From positions 248,001 through 312,000 of the forward strand of contig JAXMCM010000015.1 of NCBI GenBank assembly GCA_046349355.1: a DNA stretch of 64,000 nt, given 5' to 3'. Origin of the DNA: CALKJU01 sp046349355. GTDB taxonomy: Bacteria > Pseudomonadota > Alphaproteobacteria > Geminicoccales > Geminicoccaceae. The translations under genes and the position numbers were made by a program. The notes below the pieces were generated by a model. The model did no database searches. It was not told where the DNA came from and was given only the letters and a program-made list of their open reading frames with translations. Below are positions 57,156 to 64,000 of the stretch, one piece after another. Numbering within the stretch: position 1 is the stretch's first letter; each line of letters starts with the position of its first letter.

Positions 57156-58178
57156 ATGCATCGCCTGACCCTGACGGTCGCGGCGCTGGCCCTCACCGCG
57201 TTCGCCGGCGAGGCCATGGCGCGCGACCAGATCCGCATCGTCGGCTCGTCGACCGTCTTTCCGTTCTCGACCGCCGTTGCCGAGAAGTTCGGCGCCAAGA
57301 GCGGCATGAAGACCCCGGTCGTCGAGAGCACCGGCACCGGCGGCGGCATGAAGCTGTTCTGCTCGGGCGTCGGCGAGTCGACCCCCGACATCACCAACGC
57401 CTCGCGGCGGATCAAGGACACCGAGGTCAAGACCTGCGCCGACGCCGGCGTCACCGAGATCACCGAGGTGCAGATCGGCTTCGACGGCATCGTCATCGCC
57501 GAGGCCAAGGGCGGCCAGCCGCACAGCCTGACCCGCGGGCAGATCTGGAAGGCGCTGGCCAAGGAGGTTCCGGTCGACGGCAAGTTCGTCGCCAACCCCT
57601 ACACCACCTGGAACCAGATCGACCCGGCGCTGCCGAACGAGAAGATCGAGGTGCTGGGCCCGCCGCCCACCTCCGGCACCCGCGACGCCTTCGTCGAGCT
57701 GGTGATGGATGTCGGCTGCGCCGAGTTCCCCGAGATCAAGGCGATCGAGGACGCCAAGGCCAAGCTCGCCGCCTGCCAGGCGATCCGCGAGGATGGCGCC
57801 TACATCGACGCCGGCGAGAACGACAACCTGATCGTCCAGAAGCTCAAGGCCAACCCGGCGGCGCTGGGCGTCTTCGGCTACAGCTTCCTCGACCAGAACA
57901 GCGACTCGCTGATCGGCAACCCGGTCGACGGCATCGAGCCGACCTTCGAGAACATCGCCGACGGCAAGTACCCGGTGGCGCGCTCGCTGTACTTCTACGT
58001 GAAGAACGCCCACGTCGGGGTGATCCCCGGCATGCGCGAGTTCATCGCCGAGTTCACCAGCGAGGGTGCCTGGGGCGATGACGGCTACCTCGCCGACAAG
58101 GGCCTGATCCCGATGCCCGAGGCGACGCGCGAGAAGGTCGGTGCCGCGGCGCACAACCTGACCCCGCTGTCGATGTGA
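57156..58178 (+). CDS. pstS: Phosphate ABC transporter periplasmic binding protein PstS
   Basis: A 340-residue phosphate-binding protein. It begins with a signal peptide (HRLTLTVAALALTAFAGEAMA, cleavage near 23), and the phosphate-contact motifs follow: IVGSSTVFPFSTAVAEKF, ESTGTGGGMKLFCSG (the T-G-x-G-x-G loop) and DITNASRRIK. Other conserved segments are IGFDGIVIAEAKGG, PPPTSGTRDAFVELVM and GVFGYSFLDQN. It is the long PstS type seen in alphaproteobacteria. The ATG at 57156 has GGAGG seven bases upstream; it is the first gene after the Pho box. A hairpin separates it from pstC, which would allow PstS to outnumber the membrane parts. Confidence 0.95.
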   Translation: MHRLTLTVAALALTAFAGEAMARDQIRIVGSSTVFPFSTAVAEKFGAKSGMKTPVVESTGTGGGMKLFCSGVGESTPDITNASRRIKDTEVKTCADAGVTEITEVQIGFDGIVIAEAKGGQPHSLTRGQIWKALAKEVPVDGKFVANPYTTWNQIDPALPNEKIEVLGPPPTSGTRDAFVELVMDVGCAEFPEIKAIEDAKAKLAACQAIREDGAYIDAGENDNLIVQKLKANPAALGVFGYSFLDQNSDSLIGNPVDGIEPTFENIADGKYPVARSLYFYVKNAHVGVIPGMREFIAEFTSEGAWGDDGYLADKGLIPMPEATREKVGAAAHNLTPLSM

Positions 58179-58196
58179 TGCGGCTGGACGGGCTCT

Positions 58197-58214
58197 CGCC
58201 GCACCGCTGCGGCG
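58197..58214 (+). other. Hairpin between pstS and pstC
   Basis: CGCCGCA (58197-58203) pairs perfectly with TGCGGCG (58208-58214) around CCGC, 18 bases after the pstS stop, with no U-tract. A 3' stem here is a common way to protect the abundant pstS mRNA while letting less transcript reach pstC. Confidence 0.5.
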
Positions 58215-58254
58215 GGGGCCCGCCTCCCTCCTCTCCGTCCGGGCCATCCACCCG

Positions 58255-59628
58255 ATGCTGACCGTCGCTGTCATCCTCGTCCTCGCCGCCGCCGGCTATG
58301 TCCTGGCCCGACAGCGCGCCAACGCCCTTGCCGGCGGGCAAGCCTCGGCCCTGCATTCAAGGCCCGGCCATCACGCCTGGTACGTTGCCCTCGCCGCCGC
58401 ACTGCCGGCGCTGGCACTGTGGGTGATCTGGTCGATCTTCGAGCCCATCCTCCTGCGCTCCGTCGTGCTGAGCACGCTGCCGCCCGACGTGACCGGCCAA
58501 GCGCCGGAGATGCTCGCCTTCTTCATGAGCAGCGTCCGACGGATCGCTTCCGGCCTGCCGCCGACCGGCGAAGTAACGCCGGCCCTTCAGTCGGCCGCCG
58601 ACTATTACGCCTCGCTCGTCACCTATTCGCGGATTGCCCTGTTCGTCGCGACGGCGGCACTGGCGCTGGTCTGCCTCTGGTCAGCGCTGGGCCAGGTCGC
58701 ACCCGATTTCCGTGCCCGCAACCAGGTCGAGCGCTGGGTGACCTGGGCGCTGTGGGTCGCCGCCGCCATCTCGATCGCGACGACAGCCGGCATCGTGTTC
58801 TCCGTGCTGTTCGAGTCGATCCGCTTCTTCGAGCGCTACTCGATCGTCGACTTCCTGTTCGGCACCGAGTGGAGCCCGCAGACGGCGCTGCGCGCCGACC
58901 AGACCGGCTCGTCGGGCCAGTTCGGCGCCGTGCCGCTGTTCGCCGGCACCCTGCTGATCACCGTGATCGCCATGCTGGTGGCCGGGCCGCTCGGCATGTT
59001 CTCGGCGATCTACCTGTCCTACTACGCCTCGCACCGGTTCCGCTCGACGGCGAAGCCGGTGCTCGAGGTGCTGGCCGGCATCCCGACCGTCGTCTACGGC
59101 TTCTTCGCCGCCCTGACCGTCGCCCCGTTCGTGCGCGACATCGGCCAGTCGATCGGCCTCGACGTCTCGTCCGAGAGTGCCCTGGCGGCCGGCGTGGTGA
59201 TGGGGATCATGATCATCCCCTTCGTCTCGTCACTGGCCGACGATGCGATCACCGCGGTGCCGATGGCGCTGCGCGACGCCTCCTATGGTCTCGGCGCCAC
59301 CCGCGCGGAGACGATGACCAAGGTGATCATCCCGGCGGCGCTGCCCGGCATCATCGCCGGCTTCCTGCTCGCCATCTCGCGCGCCATTGGCGAGACGATG
59401 ATCGTCGTCATGGCGGCCGGACTCGCCGCCAACCTCACCGCCAACCCGCTGCAGGCGGTGACCACGGTGACGGTGCAGATCGTGACCCTGCTGGTCGGCG
59501 ACCAGGAGTTCGACAGCACCAAGACGCTCTCGGCCTTCGCCCTCGGGCTGGTGCTGTTCCTCGCCACCCTCGTGCTGAACGTCATCGCCCTCTACGTCAT
59601 GAAGACCTTCCGAGAGAAGTATGACTGA
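58255..59628 (+). CDS. pstC: Phosphate ABC transporter permease PstC
   Basis: A 457-residue permease, longer than the roughly 320-residue E. coli form because of an N-terminal region with extra helices (AVILVLAAAGYVLA; WYVALAAALPALALWVIWSIF) found in many alphaproteobacterial PstC proteins. The classical permease part begins near residue 160 (WVTWALWVAAAISIATTAGIVF). It has GIPTVVYGFFAALTV and the EAA-type loop DASYGLGATRAETMTKVIIPAALPGIIAGF. It imports phosphate across the inner membrane with PstA. Its final eight bases overlap the pstA start. Confidence 0.93.
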   Translation: MLTVAVILVLAAAGYVLARQRANALAGGQASALHSRPGHHAWYVALAAALPALALWVIWSIFEPILLRSVVLSTLPPDVTGQAPEMLAFFMSSVRRIASGLPPTGEVTPALQSAADYYASLVTYSRIALFVATAALALVCLWSALGQVAPDFRARNQVERWVTWALWVAAAISIATTAGIVFSVLFESIRFFERYSIVDFLFGTEWSPQTALRADQTGSSGQFGAVPLFAGTLLITVIAMLVAGPLGMFSAIYLSYYASHRFRSTAKPVLEVLAGIPTVVYGFFAALTVAPFVRDIGQSIGLDVSSESALAAGVVMGIMIIPFVSSLADDAITAVPMALRDASYGLGATRAETMTKVIIPAALPGIIAGFLLAISRAIGETMIVVMAAGLAANLTANPLQAVTTVTVQIVTLLVGDQEFDSTKTLSAFALGLVLFLATLVLNVIALYVMKTFREKYD

Positions 59629-60943
59629 CGCCGCGCAGATCCGGCTGGCCCGCCTCACCGCGGTGCCGCGGCCAAGCTTCGAGGAATCGGCAGCGCTGAC
59701 CGCGCGCCGTTACCGGAACGAGCGCATCCTCAAGGGTCTGGGCCTCGCCGCCATCGCCATTGCGCTCGGGCTGCTGGTGCTGCTGCTGACGACCATCGTC
59801 CGGCAGGGCTACAGCGCCTTCTACCAGACCAACGTCCGGCTCGACGTGACCTTCGATCCGGCGGTGATCGACCCGGACGGCAAGGCCGATCCGGCGCAGC
59901 TGGCGATGGTCGACTACCAGCCGCTGGTCAACGAGGCGCTGGCCAAGCTGTTCCCGGACGCCAGCAGCCGCCAGGATCGCCGCGCGCTGCGCGGCCTGAT
60001 CAGCGCCGGCGCGGCGCTGCAGCTGCGCGACATGGTCCTCGCCGATCCGTCGATCATCGGCCAGACGCGGCCGGTCTGGGTCCTCAGCGACGACGAGGTC
60101 GACCAGTTCTGGAAGGGCTTCGTCGACCGCACCGCCCCGGAGGCCGATCGCCGGCTGAACGACAAGGCCATCGGCTGGGTGGACAAGCTCGCCGCCGAGG
60201 GCCGGGTCGACACGCAGCTCAACCGGCTGTTCTTCACCACCGGCGACTCCCGCGAGCCCGAGCTCGCCGGCATCTACGGTGCCCTGGTCGGCTCGGCCTA
60301 CATGATGCTGGTGACGCTCTTGGTCTGCGTGCCGCTGGGCATCGCCGCCGCGGTCTACCTCGAGGAGTTCGCGAAGAAGAACCGCACCACCGACCTCATC
60401 GAGGTCAACGTCAACAACCTCGCCGCCGTGCCGTCGATCGTCTTCGGCCTGCTGGGCCTCGCCGTCTTCCTCAACGTCTTCGACCTGCCGCGCTCGTCGC
60501 CGCTGGTCGGCGGCATGACGCTGGCGCTGCTGATCCTGCCGACGATCGTCGTCGCGACCCGCGCCGCCCTGCGCTCGGTGCCGCCGTCGATCCGCCAGGC
60601 GGCGCTGGGCATCGGTGCCTCGAAGCTTCAGTCGGTCGTGCACCACGTCCTGCCGCTGGCCCTGCCGGGCATCCTGACCGGGACCATCATCGGCATGGCG
60701 CACGCGCTGGGCGAGACCGCCCCGCTGCTGATGATCGGCATGAAGGCGTTCATCGTCGACGTGCCGCACACGCCGCTCGATCCGGCGGCGGCCCTGCCGG
60801 TGCAGATCTACATCTGGGCCGACAGCCCGGAGCGGGCGTTCGCCCAGCTCACCGCCGCCGCCATCATCGTCCTCCTGGTGTTCCTGATCCTGATGAACGG
60901 GATCGCCATCTACCTGCGAAGGAAGTTCGAACGCCGATGGTAG
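59621..60943 (+). CDS. pstA: Phosphate ABC transporter permease PstA
   Basis: A 440-residue permease with a long N-terminal extension of about 150 residues before the six-helix core. The core includes PELAGIYGALVGSAYMMLVTLLVCVPLGIAAAVYL, NNLAAVPSIVFGLLGLAVFLNVF, and the EAA loop RQAALGIGASKLQSVVHHVLPLALPGILTG. The extension has one helix (GLGLAAIAIALGLLVLLLTTIV) and a periplasmic part with DLGFS-like content, as in other alphaproteobacterial PstA. It overlaps pstC by eight bases and its TAG overlaps the pstB start region (60937-60943). Confidence 0.93.
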   Translation: MTDAAQIRLARLTAVPRPSFEESAALTARRYRNERILKGLGLAAIAIALGLLVLLLTTIVRQGYSAFYQTNVRLDVTFDPAVIDPDGKADPAQLAMVDYQPLVNEALAKLFPDASSRQDRRALRGLISAGAALQLRDMVLADPSIIGQTRPVWVLSDDEVDQFWKGFVDRTAPEADRRLNDKAIGWVDKLAAEGRVDTQLNRLFFTTGDSREPELAGIYGALVGSAYMMLVTLLVCVPLGIAAAVYLEEFAKKNRTTDLIEVNVNNLAAVPSIVFGLLGLAVFLNVFDLPRSSPLVGGMTLALLILPTIVVATRAALRSVPPSIRQAALGIGASKLQSVVHHVLPLALPGILTGTIIGMAHALGETAPLLMIGMKAFIVDVPHTPLDPAAALPVQIYIWADSPERAFAQLTAAAIIVLLVFLILMNGIAIYLRRKFERRW

Positions 60944-61752
60944 CCATCGCCACCACCGCCCCGACGGCGTCCGCCAGCGCCCCGCCGAGCGGCGCGCAGG
61001 CCAAGATGTCGGCCAAGAAGGTCAACCTCTGGTACGGCCAGAAGCAGGCCCTGTTCGACGTCGACCTCGACATCGCCGACCGCCAGGTGACGGCGCTGAT
61101 CGGGCCGTCGGGCTGCGGCAAGTCGACCTTCCTGCGCTGCCTCAACCGGATGAACGACACCATCGACGGCTGCCGCGTCCAGGGCGACATCCGCCTCGAC
61201 GGCCGCGATGTCTACGACGAGAAGATCGACGTGGTGCAGCTGCGCGCCCGGGTCGGCATGGTGTTCCAGAAGCCCAACCCGTTCCCCAAGTCGATCTACG
61301 AGAACGTCGCCTACGGCCCGCGCATCCACGGCCTCGCCCGCAGCAAGACCGACATGGACGAGATCGTCGAGACCAGCCTCAAGGGGGCTGGCCTGTGGAA
61401 CGAGGTGTCCGACCGCCTCGACCAGCCCGGCAACAGCCTGTCGGGCGGGCAGCAGCAGCGGCTGTGCATCGCCCGGGCGATCGCCGTCAGCCCGGAGGTG
61501 ATCCTGATGGACGAGCCCTGCTCGGCGCTCGACCCGATCGCCACGGCGCACATCGAGGAGCTGATCGACGAGCTGCGCTCGAGCTTCACCATCGCCATCG
61601 TCACCCACAACATGCAGCAGGCCGCCCGGGTGTCGCAGTCCACGGCCTTCTTCCATCTCGGCAAGCTGATCGAGTTCGGCGCCACCGATGCGATGTTCAC
61701 CAACCCGCAGCAGCGCATGACCCAGGACTACATCACCGGCCGGTTCGGCTGA
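60937..61752 (+). CDS. pstB: Phosphate ABC transporter ATP-binding protein PstB
   Basis: A 271-residue ATPase. It begins with an about 25-residue Ala/Ser-rich leader, then the core: Walker A GPSGCGKST, NRMNDTIDGCRVQGDIRLDGRDVYD (typical PstB), the Q-loop GMVFQKPNPFPKSIYENVAYG, signature LSGGQQQRLCIARAIAVSPEV, Walker B ILMDEPCSALDPIAT and the switch histidine IVTHNMQQAARVSQ. It drives PstCA uptake and takes part in PhoR signalling via PhoU. It sits between pstA and phoU. Confidence 0.97.
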   Translation: MVAIATTAPTASASAPPSGAQAKMSAKKVNLWYGQKQALFDVDLDIADRQVTALIGPSGCGKSTFLRCLNRMNDTIDGCRVQGDIRLDGRDVYDEKIDVVQLRARVGMVFQKPNPFPKSIYENVAYGPRIHGLARSKTDMDEIVETSLKGAGLWNEVSDRLDQPGNSLSGGQQQRLCIARAIAVSPEVILMDEPCSALDPIATAHIEELIDELRSSFTIAIVTHNMQQAARVSQSTAFFHLGKLIEFGATDAMFTNPQQRMTQDYITGRFG

Positions 61753-61766
61753 GCGGAACAGAGACG

Positions 61767-62486
61767 ATGGCATCCGAAACCGATACCCAGCCGCGCAAGC
61801 ACCTCGTCCGCTCGTTCGACGACGACATGAACGAGCTCACCGGGCGCATCGCCCGGATGGGCGGCATCGTCGAGAAGCAGGTGTCCGACGCGGTCGCCTC
61901 GCTGGTCGACCGCGACGTCAAGCTCGCCAACGAGGTGGTCGAGCGCGACAAGACCGTCGACGCCATGGAGGAGGAGATCGACCAGCTGGTCGTCCGCCTG
62001 CTCGCCACGCGCCAGCCGATGGCGGTCGACCTGCGCATCATCGCCATGGCCCTCAAGATCTCCAACGATCTGGAGCGGACCAGCGACTACGCCTCGGGTA
62101 TCGCCAAGCGGGCGATCCGCCTGGCCGAGCAGCCGCAGCTGAAGCCGCTGATCACCATCCCGCTGATGTCCGAGCTGTGCGAGGGCATGCTCAAGGACGT
62201 GCTCGACGCCTACGTCGCCCGCGACGTCGAGAAGGCCATGGAGGTGTGGGAGCGCGACGCCGACGTCGACGCCTTCTACAACAGCCTGTTCCGCGAGCTG
62301 CTGACCTACATCATCGAGGATCCGCGGCGCACCCAGGTCTGCATCGACCTGCTGTTCATCGCCAAGAACCTCGAGCGGATCGGCGACCACGCGACCAATG
62401 TCGCCGAGAAGATCCACTACATGATGCACGGTGCCCAGATCAACCGGCAGCGCAACGTCGAGACGCGGGAGGATGCCGCCAAGTGA
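61767..62486 (+). CDS. phoU: Phosphate transport system regulator PhoU
   Basis: A 239-residue two-repeat helical bundle protein that links PstSCAB activity to PhoR and keeps the Pho regulon off when phosphate is plentiful. The repeats read MNELTGRIARMGGIVEKQVSDAVASL with DKTVDAMEEEIDQLVVRLLATRQPMAVDLR, and later SLFRELLTYIIEDPRRTQVCIDLLFIAKNLERIGDHATNVAE; the ExxxD metal-site pattern is in place. The ATG at 61767 starts 14 bases after the pstB stop. Its TGA overlaps the phoB GTG (GTGA, 62483-62486). Confidence 0.96.
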   Translation: MASETDTQPRKHLVRSFDDDMNELTGRIARMGGIVEKQVSDAVASLVDRDVKLANEVVERDKTVDAMEEEIDQLVVRLLATRQPMAVDLRIIAMALKISNDLERTSDYASGIAKRAIRLAEQPQLKPLITIPLMSELCEGMLKDVLDAYVARDVEKAMEVWERDADVDAFYNSLFRELLTYIIEDPRRTQVCIDLLFIAKNLERIGDHATNVAEKIHYMMHGAQINRQRNVETREDAAK

Positions 62487-63199
62487 AGCCGCTGATCCTG
62501 ATCGTCGAGGACGAGGCCGCCCTGCAGAAGATCCTCGCCTACAACATGCAGGCCGCCGGCTTCGAGGTGGCACAGGCCTATGACGGCGAGGAGGCGCTGA
62601 CGCTGATCGAAGAGCGGGTGCCGGACCTCGCCCTGCTCGACTGGATGCTGCCGCAGCTTTCCGGCATCGAGCTGTGCCGGCGGCTGCGCCGGCGGCCGGA
62701 GACGGCGCAGATGCCGATCATCCTCCTGACCGCGCGCAGCGAGGAGCCGGACCGCCTGCGCGGCCTGGAGACCGGGGCCGACGACTTCATCACCAAGCCG
62801 TTCTCGCCGGCCGAGCTGGTGGCGCGGGTGCGCGCCGTGCTGCGCCGGGTGCGCCCGGCGTTCACCGCCCAGGCGCTGAGCTTCCTCGACCTGACCATGG
62901 ACCTGACGGCGCACCGGGTGTTCCGCGGCAGCCGCGAGGTGCACCTGTCGCCGACCGAGTTCCGCCTGCTGCGGCACTTCCTCGAGAACCCAGGCCGCGT
63001 GTTCAGCCGCGCCCAGCTGCTCGACCGGGTCTGGGGCAGCGAGCTCGACATCGAGCTGCGGACGGTCGACGCCACCGTCCGCCGCCTGCGCCGGGCGCTG
63101 AACGCCGGCGACGAGCAGGACCTGCTGCGGACGGTCCGCGCCGAGGGCTACTCGCTCGACATGAAGCTGGCGACGATGCCCTACGACGAGGTCCGCTGA
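62483..63199 (+). CDS. phoB: Phosphate regulon response regulator PhoB
   Basis: A 238-residue OmpR-type regulator. The receiver holds the acidic pair (VEDEAALQKIL), phospho-acceptor Asp53 (LALLDWMLPQLSG) and the conserved T/K pair (LLTARSEEPDRLRG; TKPFSPAELVARVRAVLRR). The C-terminal winged helix includes SPTEFRLLRHFLENPGRVFSRAQLLDRVWG and RTVDATVRRLRRAL, ending GYSLDMKLATMPYDEVR. It binds the Pho box at 57061-57089 when phosphorylated by PhoR. The GTG start overlaps the phoU stop; the 3' end overlaps a convergent acetyltransferase gene by 19 bases. Confidence 0.96.
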   Translation: MKPLILIVEDEAALQKILAYNMQAAGFEVAQAYDGEEALTLIEERVPDLALLDWMLPQLSGIELCRRLRRRPETAQMPIILLTARSEEPDRLRGLETGADDFITKPFSPAELVARVRAVLRRVRPAFTAQALSFLDLTMDLTAHRVFRGSREVHLSPTEFRLLRHFLENPGRVFSRAQLLDRVWGSELDIELRTVDATVRRLRRALNAGDEQDLLRTVRAEGYSLDMKLATMPYDEVR

Positions 63200-63693
63200 G
63201 CGGCGAGGTCGAGGCGGAAGAAGCGGGTATCGACCGCCATCCGCGGGAACGCCGCCGGCAGGTCGGCAGGATCGATCTCCGCGAAGCCGTGCTTCTCGTA
63301 GAAGCGGTGCGCGGCCTTGAAGGCCTCGGTGGTGCCGAGCCAGATGCGCTCGAGCCCGCGGTCCAGGGCGTGCTCGAGCAGGCCGTCGAGCAGGCGCCCG
63401 GCGATCCCGCTCTCGGGGCCGCGCCAGTCGCGGGCGACGAACATCTTGCGCAGCGCGCCGTCGCCGCCGCCGATGTCGACCAGCGCGATCGAGCCGACGA
63501 TCCGCCGCCGCGCCTCGGCCACCCAGAAGCCGCCGCCGCCGCGTCCGTAGAAGCCGCCGATGTCGTGCAGGTCGGGCTGCTCGGCCCAGCTGATCGGCAG
63601 GCCGAACTCGAGGCACTGGATGGGCGGGATCAGGCGGCGCAGCCCGTCCTCGTCGCCGGGGCGCCAGGGCCTGATCGCGATGGTCGTGGACAT
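63181..63693 (-). CDS. GNAT-family N-acetyltransferase
   Basis: A 170-residue GNAT enzyme. It begins TTIAIRPWRPGDEDGLRRLI and has the acetyl-CoA core GFWVAEARRRIVGSIALVDI, ALRKMFVARDWRGPESGIAGRLLDGLLEHAL (the R-G-x-G-like pyrophosphate loop is P-E-S-G-I-A-G here) and GTTEAFKAAHRFYEKHGFAEID. The substrate is unknown; such proteins acetylate small amines or protein N-termini. The ATG at 63693 is preferred over an upstream in-frame start that adds five residues. It overlaps phoB's 3' end and is divergent from nothing upstream but the sppA-like stop, 44 bases away on the same strand. Confidence 0.86.
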   Translation of the reverse strand: MSTTIAIRPWRPGDEDGLRRLIPPIQCLEFGLPISWAEQPDLHDIGGFYGRGGGGFWVAEARRRIVGSIALVDIGGGDGALRKMFVARDWRGPESGIAGRLLDGLLEHALDRGLERIWLGTTEAFKAAHRFYEKHGFAEIDPADLPAAFPRMAVDTRFFRLDLAAQRTSS

Positions 63694-63737
63694 GCCCCAG
63701 AGCTGCACCCCGGACGTTTCCGCCCGATGTCGCCGGC

Positions 63738-64000
63738 TCAGCGGACGACGAAACCCGGCATGCGGGCGGTGCCCGGCTCGAGACCGTCGGCGAGGATGCC
63801 GAGGGCCCGGGTCATGCCGCCGAAATCGCTGCCCAGCAGCGCCCGCAGCTCCTGCAGCGGCGACTTCGGCCGCGGGAAGGGCTGCAGCTGCAGCGGCGCG
63901 TCGGCGGCGACGCCCAGCGCGGTGCGGACGGCGGCCTGGGCCTCGATCAGTCCGCCGAGCTCGTCGACGAGGCCCAGCCCCTTGGCCTGCTCGCCCGACC
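63738..64000 (-). CDS. SppA-type (S49) signal peptide peptidase, C-terminal part
   Basis: The gene enters from the right edge; about 87 C-terminal residues are visible down to a TGA at 63738. SGEQAKGLGLVDELGGLIEAQAAVRTALGV is the hallmark C-terminal segment of S49 proteases (typically W-T/S-G-x-x-A-x-x-x-GLVDxLGG), and it is followed by a Pro/Leu-rich tail (QLQPFPRPKSPLQELRALLG). SppA digests released signal peptides at the inner membrane. Catalytic Ser and Lys lie outside the window. It reads toward the GNAT gene on the same strand and may share its transcript. Confidence 0.85.
   Translation of the reverse strand, partial: SGEQAKGLGLVDELGGLIEAQAAVRTALGVAADAPLQLQPFPRPKSPLQELRALLGSDFGGMTRALGILADGLEPGTARMPGFVVR

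Overview
The window looks like chromosomal DNA from a very G+C-rich alphaproteobacterium, probably in or near the Rhodospirillales/Geminicoccales. Support for this is a fused indolepyruvate:ferredoxin oxidoreductase, the three-piece pyridine nucleotide transhydrogenase, COQ9, paired LysR/DUF1127 loci, and the phoR-pstSCAB-phoU-phoB order. Placement below class is an inference. No rRNA, tRNA, CRISPR array, IS element or prophage was recognised, and outside two decayed genes no gene-free stretch exceeds 300 bases.

Layout. 0-3.1 kb: end of a K+ channel gene, an RTX repeat protein and an orphan tatA. 3.2-6.8 kb: the oxidoreductase. 6.8-11.2 kb: a four-gene sugar-type ABC importer. 11.3-13.6 kb: an isomerase, a RibD/DHFR-like reductase and an orphan PotA ATPase. 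13.9-16.0 kb: an operon of Zn alcohol dehydrogenase, Crp/Fnr regulator and cyclophilin-fold protein, preceded by a GTGA-N6-TCAC palindrome. 16.0-18.6 kb: two consecutive LysR/DUF1127 divergent modules. 18.6-22.6 kb: VOC protein, exported beta-carbonic anhydrase, twin hairpins, a glutaminase fused to STAS and cyclic-nucleotide domains, and a PAP2 phosphatase.

22.6-34.05 kb is abnormal. Almost every gene here is broken by single-base frameshifts: an unknown gene, a sialidase-like gene, dapC-like, ftsK, a short thrS-like gene, an aldo-keto reductase and a small secreted protein. Genes on both sides are intact. Because ftsK is normally essential, the errors are probably in the sequence or assembly, although the first two genes may be truly decayed. 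The dapC-like/ftsK/lolA neighbourhood is an ordinary alphaproteobacterial one.

34.1-45.4 kb: TauE/SafE permease, MATE pump, pntAA-pntAB-pntB, nucleoside hydrolase, SRPBCC protein, then a D-amino-acid dehydrogenase followed by a complete polar amino acid ABC importer, closed by a strong terminator shared with rpsU. 45.4-53.7 kb: rpsU, def, COQ9, an unusual adenylation-carrier-thioesterase synthetase, a SulP transporter ending in STAS and cNMP domains, a nicotinate phosphoribosyltransferase and an LEA14-like lipoprotein. 53.7-63.2 kb: acetoacetyl-CoA synthetase and a complete phosphate-starvation regulon with a three-repeat Pho box before pstS. The window ends with a GNAT acetyltransferase and the 3' end of an SppA-type protease gene.

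Points most worth a second look: the A-T-TE synthetase with altered thioesterase residues, the STAS-cNMP cassette shared by a glutaminase and a SulP transporter, the paired LysR/DUF1127 modules, the non-canonical K+ channel filter, the editing-less ThrRS and the frameshift cluster.
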